Made by a program: the position numbers and the translations under genes. A DNA stretch of 21,257 nucleotides from positions 735,658 through 756,914 of the forward strand of contig NW_003109079.1 of the NCBI RefSeq assembly GCF_000003605.2, in the 5' to 3' direction. Positions 19,296-21,257 of this stretch are shown in pieces (within the stretch, counting starts at the first letter, position 1; each line of letters starts with the position of its first letter). Below the pieces are notes generated by a model. That model saw only the letters and a program-made list of their open reading frames with translations. It made no database searches and was not told the origin of the DNA. This DNA comes from Saccoglossus kowalevskii. Lineage: Eukaryota; Hemichordata; Enteropneusta; Harrimaniidae.

Positions 19296-19603
19296 AAAAC
19301 CCCAGGGATTGAATCAGCCACTATGATGTACAATCACAAAGAGGCAACGCGTCATTAAAATCAGGAAATTGTAGTCTGTCTGGATACTAGATGATGGTGT
19401 CATCATGTAGTTTGCATCATGTCATTCTCATACAGGGGTTCAGTGTAGGGAAGAACTCAGGTTTCCATTATTATAGATTTTATTAATGTATTTGTTCTAG
19501 GAGGGCAAGTGTTAATTATGAAGTTACAATTTTTCTGTTGGCAGATTAGTAAATGCTTAATTCAAGCTATCACAGATGACATATGAATTGCGCCAATATC
19601 TTT

Positions 19604-19798
19604 CAGAAGTGATCAATCCAGTTTTCGTAAAAAGCTTCTAAGAGCAAATGAAATGTTGTCACTTCATCAAAGATGGAAAGCAGATTTGAATTCTTTAAAT
19701 ACAGGTCCTTCATATACTGTGTATCTAGGAAGTCAAATTTTAGGCTGGTCGCACATTTACGACCACAACATTATTGTTATCAACAGTATAGCGACTAT
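19604..19798 (+). other. Candidate cryptic exon or gene fragment
   Basis: After an acceptor-like TATCTTTCAG, one frame reads SDQSSFRKKLLRANEMLSLH, continues QRWKADLNSLN, and stays open to a TAA near 19798. The residue composition looks more protein-like than its surroundings. There is no ATG, no good donor and no recognised family. It may be a decayed exon or chance. Confidence 0.15.
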
Positions 19799-20342
19799 AT
19801 AATGGCGGTCAACCTGGAACGTGTCAACTCAATTACAGAATAATTGGCTTGCAAGTTTAGTAATCTTTGACCATGTAGCAAGATAGATAGCGCACATGTT
19901 TGAGATGAATTGTATTTTAGCACTTATGCATCCAAATTACAATAATTTTTTAAAATCTAATAGCATTAACTCAAAACATTAATAACTGTTTATAGTGCTG
20001 CTAAATTGTATGCACAACTGGATTATGTTAGCTTTGTTAACTGGCTGTATTTACTTTGCAAGGAAAAATTAAGTGTCTATTTAATGGCAGAAGCTTATTA
20101 CCACTTAACATGATTTGTTTGTTTGTTGTCCAGCTAATCTAGCAAGTTACAACTGTGACATTTAGCAATGAACTAAAATAATATTATCCACAATAATACT
20201 AATTTGGGAAGAAATTTGGAATTATTTTTGAATAGTCTTGAATTGCAATTGATATTGTACGAGAGAATGCAGGAGGGGAGGGACAAAGAACAGGTAGAAA
20301 AAAGTTCACTCATTCAAATAAATTACATGTGATTGGTAAAAA

Positions 20343-20367
20343 CATAGACCTTACAGTGAGGTCTATG
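20343..20367. repeat. Perfect hairpin CATAGACCT / AGGTCTATG
   Basis: Nine-base perfect arms enclose a 7-base loop (TACAGTG), and an A-rich run follows. It resembles the hairpin tails of small dispersed elements rather than a terminator, since no gene ends here. Confidence 0.6.
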
Positions 20368-21081
20368 GAAAAAAACAAGAGTTGAGTGATAATCATTTGG
20401 CCCAGCTCTTGAGAAGCTGAGGTTTTAACTACAATGATCCGTGTTAGTAAGTCCATGAATGAGCCAATGCAGAACAGAATGAAATTTGAGATCAGACCTG
20501 CCAAAAAAGTTAACTATCATTGGCTTTGGTAATATGCCCTCTGGTGTAAGAATATCCAAACCAAGCAAACACATATACTCCAATAATGAGTTTTTCACTG
20601 TTGAAAGTTGTTTCTTCTTGACTTCTTTTCAATCACAAGCTATGATTGTTCGTCAAAAAAATCATTAAGACTCGTTTCTCAATGTTGCCTGTTGACGAAA
20701 AAAACACAACACAACCCTGCTGTATATATTGATTAAAAGCCGAAAGATAGATTACCCATGGTGGGCGATCTTCTTGTTATCGAGTTTTCCAACTGATTTA
20801 TCTGGCTGTACCACCAAGAATGAACTCAGTAATTGCATACTTTGTTGAGAAGCCAATAATCCTTGTTATGGAGGAGATAATTAATCCAACTACAGAAGAC
20901 TTACTGTGCAAGTCGGGTTACTGCGATAATGAAAGTAATCGGAGATTGTAGAGGATGATAGAGTTGGTAGCAGCCTACAAGTAGATGGTAGGTTTTAAGG
21001 AGATGCTGTGGACAGATTTGGGAAATTTACCTCTACAGACCTCCTTTTTTTTCATCAGTTATCCAGAAATAATTCATAACC

Positions 21082-21257
21082 CATAATAATAATAATAATA
21101 ATAATGAATTTATTGCATCCTTAGAAATAATTTCCATTGGTTGAACAGCAATAAAATGTTAGTAATAAAGTACAATACATATAAAATTAAAGTAAAAGTA
21201 AAATGTCAGTTATTGATATTTCTGATTTCAAATATTTTGTATAAGTATTCACCAACT
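21082..21257 (-). mobile_element. LINE 3' end running off the window, (AAT)n tail
   Basis: The last 52 bases, read on the minus strand, encode VGEYLYKIFEIRNINN and a stop (complement at 21206-21208). This matches the C-terminal LSKYIYNCFNLREENIKK of the copy at 4655-5310. The 3' UTR follows, with a minus-strand CAATAAA at 21115-21109 and then an AAT microsatellite at about 21083-21105. The rest of the element lies beyond the window. Confidence 0.75.
21083..21105. repeat. (AAT)n microsatellite, LINE 3' tail
   Basis: Near-perfect AAT repeats directly against the minus-strand polyadenylation-type signal of the last LINE copy. Confidence 0.8.

Larger units (their letters stand above)
17747..21081. 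other. Non-coding stretch with scattered candidate motifs
   Basis: About 3.3 kb without a convincing gene. It holds the nuclear-receptor-like sites, the strong-context small ORF, the X-box-like motif, the candidate exon and the hairpin listed separately. Remaining ORFs (20310-20504 minus, 20486-20668 plus) look like chance. Confidence 0.45.

Noticed and set aside
1-21257. tRNA, rRNA, LTR retroelements, Polinton-like elements
   Set aside because: No B-box-like GGTTCGAATC pattern with a foldable cloverleaf, no rRNA core, no paired long terminal repeats and no capsid- or integrase-like frames were seen by eye. A covariance or profile search was not possible here.

Overview
The window looks like nuclear DNA from an AT-rich animal genome, most likely a marine invertebrate (lophotrochozoan or invertebrate deuterostome). 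This is inferred from spliced coding exons with GT/AG borders, several decayed non-LTR retrotransposon (LINE) 3' ends with microsatellite tails, a small TA-flanked inverted-repeat element and minisatellites. The species cannot be named from the sequence.

Region by region. Bases 1-3.4 kb are a graveyard of LINE 3' ends: two minus-strand copies (1-665 and 956-2210) and one plus-strand copy of a related family (2614-3445), separated by a 0.4 kb stretch (2211-2613) with an unexplained minus-strand ORF. At 3891-4072 lies a 46-bp minisatellite carrying CRE-like ACGTCA cores, followed by a cluster of AP-1, CRE and E-box-like sites (4382-4629). A third minus-strand LINE end (4655-5310) stops about 250 bp before the one gene I recognise.

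That gene is CCDC32 on the plus strand. It has three predicted exons (5567-5750, 6547-6810, 9033-9085), both introns in phase 1, and a 3' UTR ending after an AATAAA at 9593-9598. The 166-residue product keeps the helix diagnostic of CCDC32, a factor tied to AP-2 adaptor assembly in clathrin-mediated endocytosis. Its N-terminus carries three AP-2 alpha-appendage-type motifs (DPW, FxDxF, DPF). The first two exons are well supported; the last is a good prediction.

From about 9.6 to 21.1 kb I find no convincing protein-coding gene. The region holds a 34-bp minisatellite of 32 copies with a local 102-bp higher-order period (15241-16330), a 195-bp MITE-like element with TA ends (17552-17746), and candidate regulatory motifs: a CTCF-like core, nuclear-receptor direct repeats DR1 and DR4, and an RFX-like X-box. 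It also holds a few small ORFs of unknown status. A fourth minus-strand LINE 3' end enters at 21082 and runs off the window.

I see no exciting new multi-gene system. The most informative items are the AP-2 motif set in the CCDC32 N-terminus, the ACGTCA-rich minisatellite and site cluster upstream of it, and the higher-order structure of the 34-bp array.
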